From the NCBI GenBank assembly GCA_003439945.1, contig QVRM01001977.1:124001-188000 (forward strand): a DNA stretch of 64,000 nt, in the 5' to 3' direction. This stretch comes from Dermanyssus gallinae. Its lineage: Eukaryota > Arthropoda > Arachnida > Mesostigmata > Dermanyssidae. The notes under the pieces are model-generated. The model searched no databases and was not told the DNA's origin. It saw only the letters and a list, made by a program, of their open reading frames with translations. This document shows positions 63,349 through 64,000 of the stretch, in pieces (position 1 is the first letter of the stretch; each line of letters starts with the position of its first letter). The position numbers and the translations under genes were made by a program.

Positions 63349-64000
63349 GTAAATAAAAAAAACAAAAAAATATATAATATATTGATTCAAACAAATGTTT
63401 TACTATATATAATTTTTTTGCATATATATTGCATATATAAGAGGTACTGTAAAGGTAGACAGTTATGTCCGGCAACAAGCAGACGACGACAAGTTCCGAA
63501 TCACCATCCCCACTGCGGTGGTAGGGGGTGATCAGATATCTGCAAGAATTGAATGATTTTTTTGAAAAAGGACGCCGCACTAAGATGGAAGAGAAAGTGG
63601 GGTGGAATGAGGCGAAGATGCCAGACTGGGAGTAATGGGGAGAGAGTGTGAGAAAGATCGTAAGAAAGAGGGAGAGAGAGCCAGGGCAAGCTGCTCCTGC
63701 TTTAAGTTACTGCTTTTGTAGTTTTCCTTGGCCTTCTTTGGCCACTTTTCCGCCCTACCCGTCACCCCAATAATCGGTGTTTTCTCTGTTATCTATCTTT
63801 CTTCTTTTTGTTCTGCTTATTTCTTGGCTTAATCTTTTTTTGCTCGAACTTCTTCACCTTTCCGTGCATTTATCTTAGATTCTCAGGTTGGTCGAATTTA
63901 ATTATCGAAGCGCTCGGCCGGCATGCCTCTACGTGCGGTGTGTGGTACGCACAATTCAGCAAAATCGATGACTTCAATGACGTCATCTTCCTCTGGTGTG
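63349..64000. other. Unique DNA, no gene seen
   Basis: A-rich at 63352-63370, short TA-rich piece at 63390-63440, CT-rich minus strand at 63590-63690. No supported frame. Confidence 0.4.

Overview
The window looks like genomic DNA from an animal, most likely an invertebrate. Microsatellites are extremely dense: (TA)n every 1-2 kb, long CAA/TTG and ATT/AAT trinucleotide arrays, GA/CT tracts, and G or C homopolymers of 15-17 bases. There are tRNA-derived SINE-like copies and non-LTR retrotransposon (LINE) relics, and coding potential appears only as short exon-like islands with GT/AG borders. No operons, Shine-Dalgarno sites or long uninterrupted genes are present. I cannot name the species. 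A mite or other arthropod is possible but unproven.

Layout. 0-3.1 kb: possible first exon, a reverse-transcriptase relic on the minus strand, a 98-bp (TA)n-cored palindrome and two tRNA-like SINE candidates. 3.4-6.3 kb: a good minus-strand acidic exon (3580-3922), CAA arrays and a plus-strand basic exon. 6.4-7.4 kb: a degraded second LINE. 8-20 kb: (TA)n tracts alternating with exon candidates, the better ones at 12590-13015, 14907-15035, 18308-18549 and, just beyond, 20301-20464. 21.9-22.4 kb: the 3' end of a LINE with an ATT tail. 23.5-30 kb: TA- and TTG/CAA-dominated, with several plus-strand hydrophobic ORFs. 30.6-34 kb: less repetitive, several plus-strand exon candidates and a small hairpin MITE candidate. 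34-41 kb: mostly repeats and one SINE copy. 41.2-46 kb: a clean exon at 41363-41620, a 29/33-bp minisatellite and a second copy of the same SINE. 46.3-47.2 kb: a head-to-head pair of small ORFs with membrane or secretory features and a perfect 26-bp inverted repeat. 48-56 kb: a diverged dispersed repeat, large TTG and CAA arrays, and exons including 52949-53065 with strong signals at both ends. 56-58 kb: little. 58.5-63.4 kb: exon candidates on both strands (best 61125-61487, 61960-62117, 63264-63348).

What can be trusted. The repeats, palindromes, SINE pair and LINE C-terminus are read directly from sequence. Coding calls are exon-level hypotheses based on open frame, amino-acid complexity and splice-like borders. 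No protein family was recognised apart from reverse transcriptase. GTT/TTG/TGT and CAA/ACA/AAC arrays contain no stop codon in any forward frame, so ORF length alone means little here. Conflicting sense/antisense frames are stated. No exons could be confidently joined into a gene, so no pathway can be inferred.
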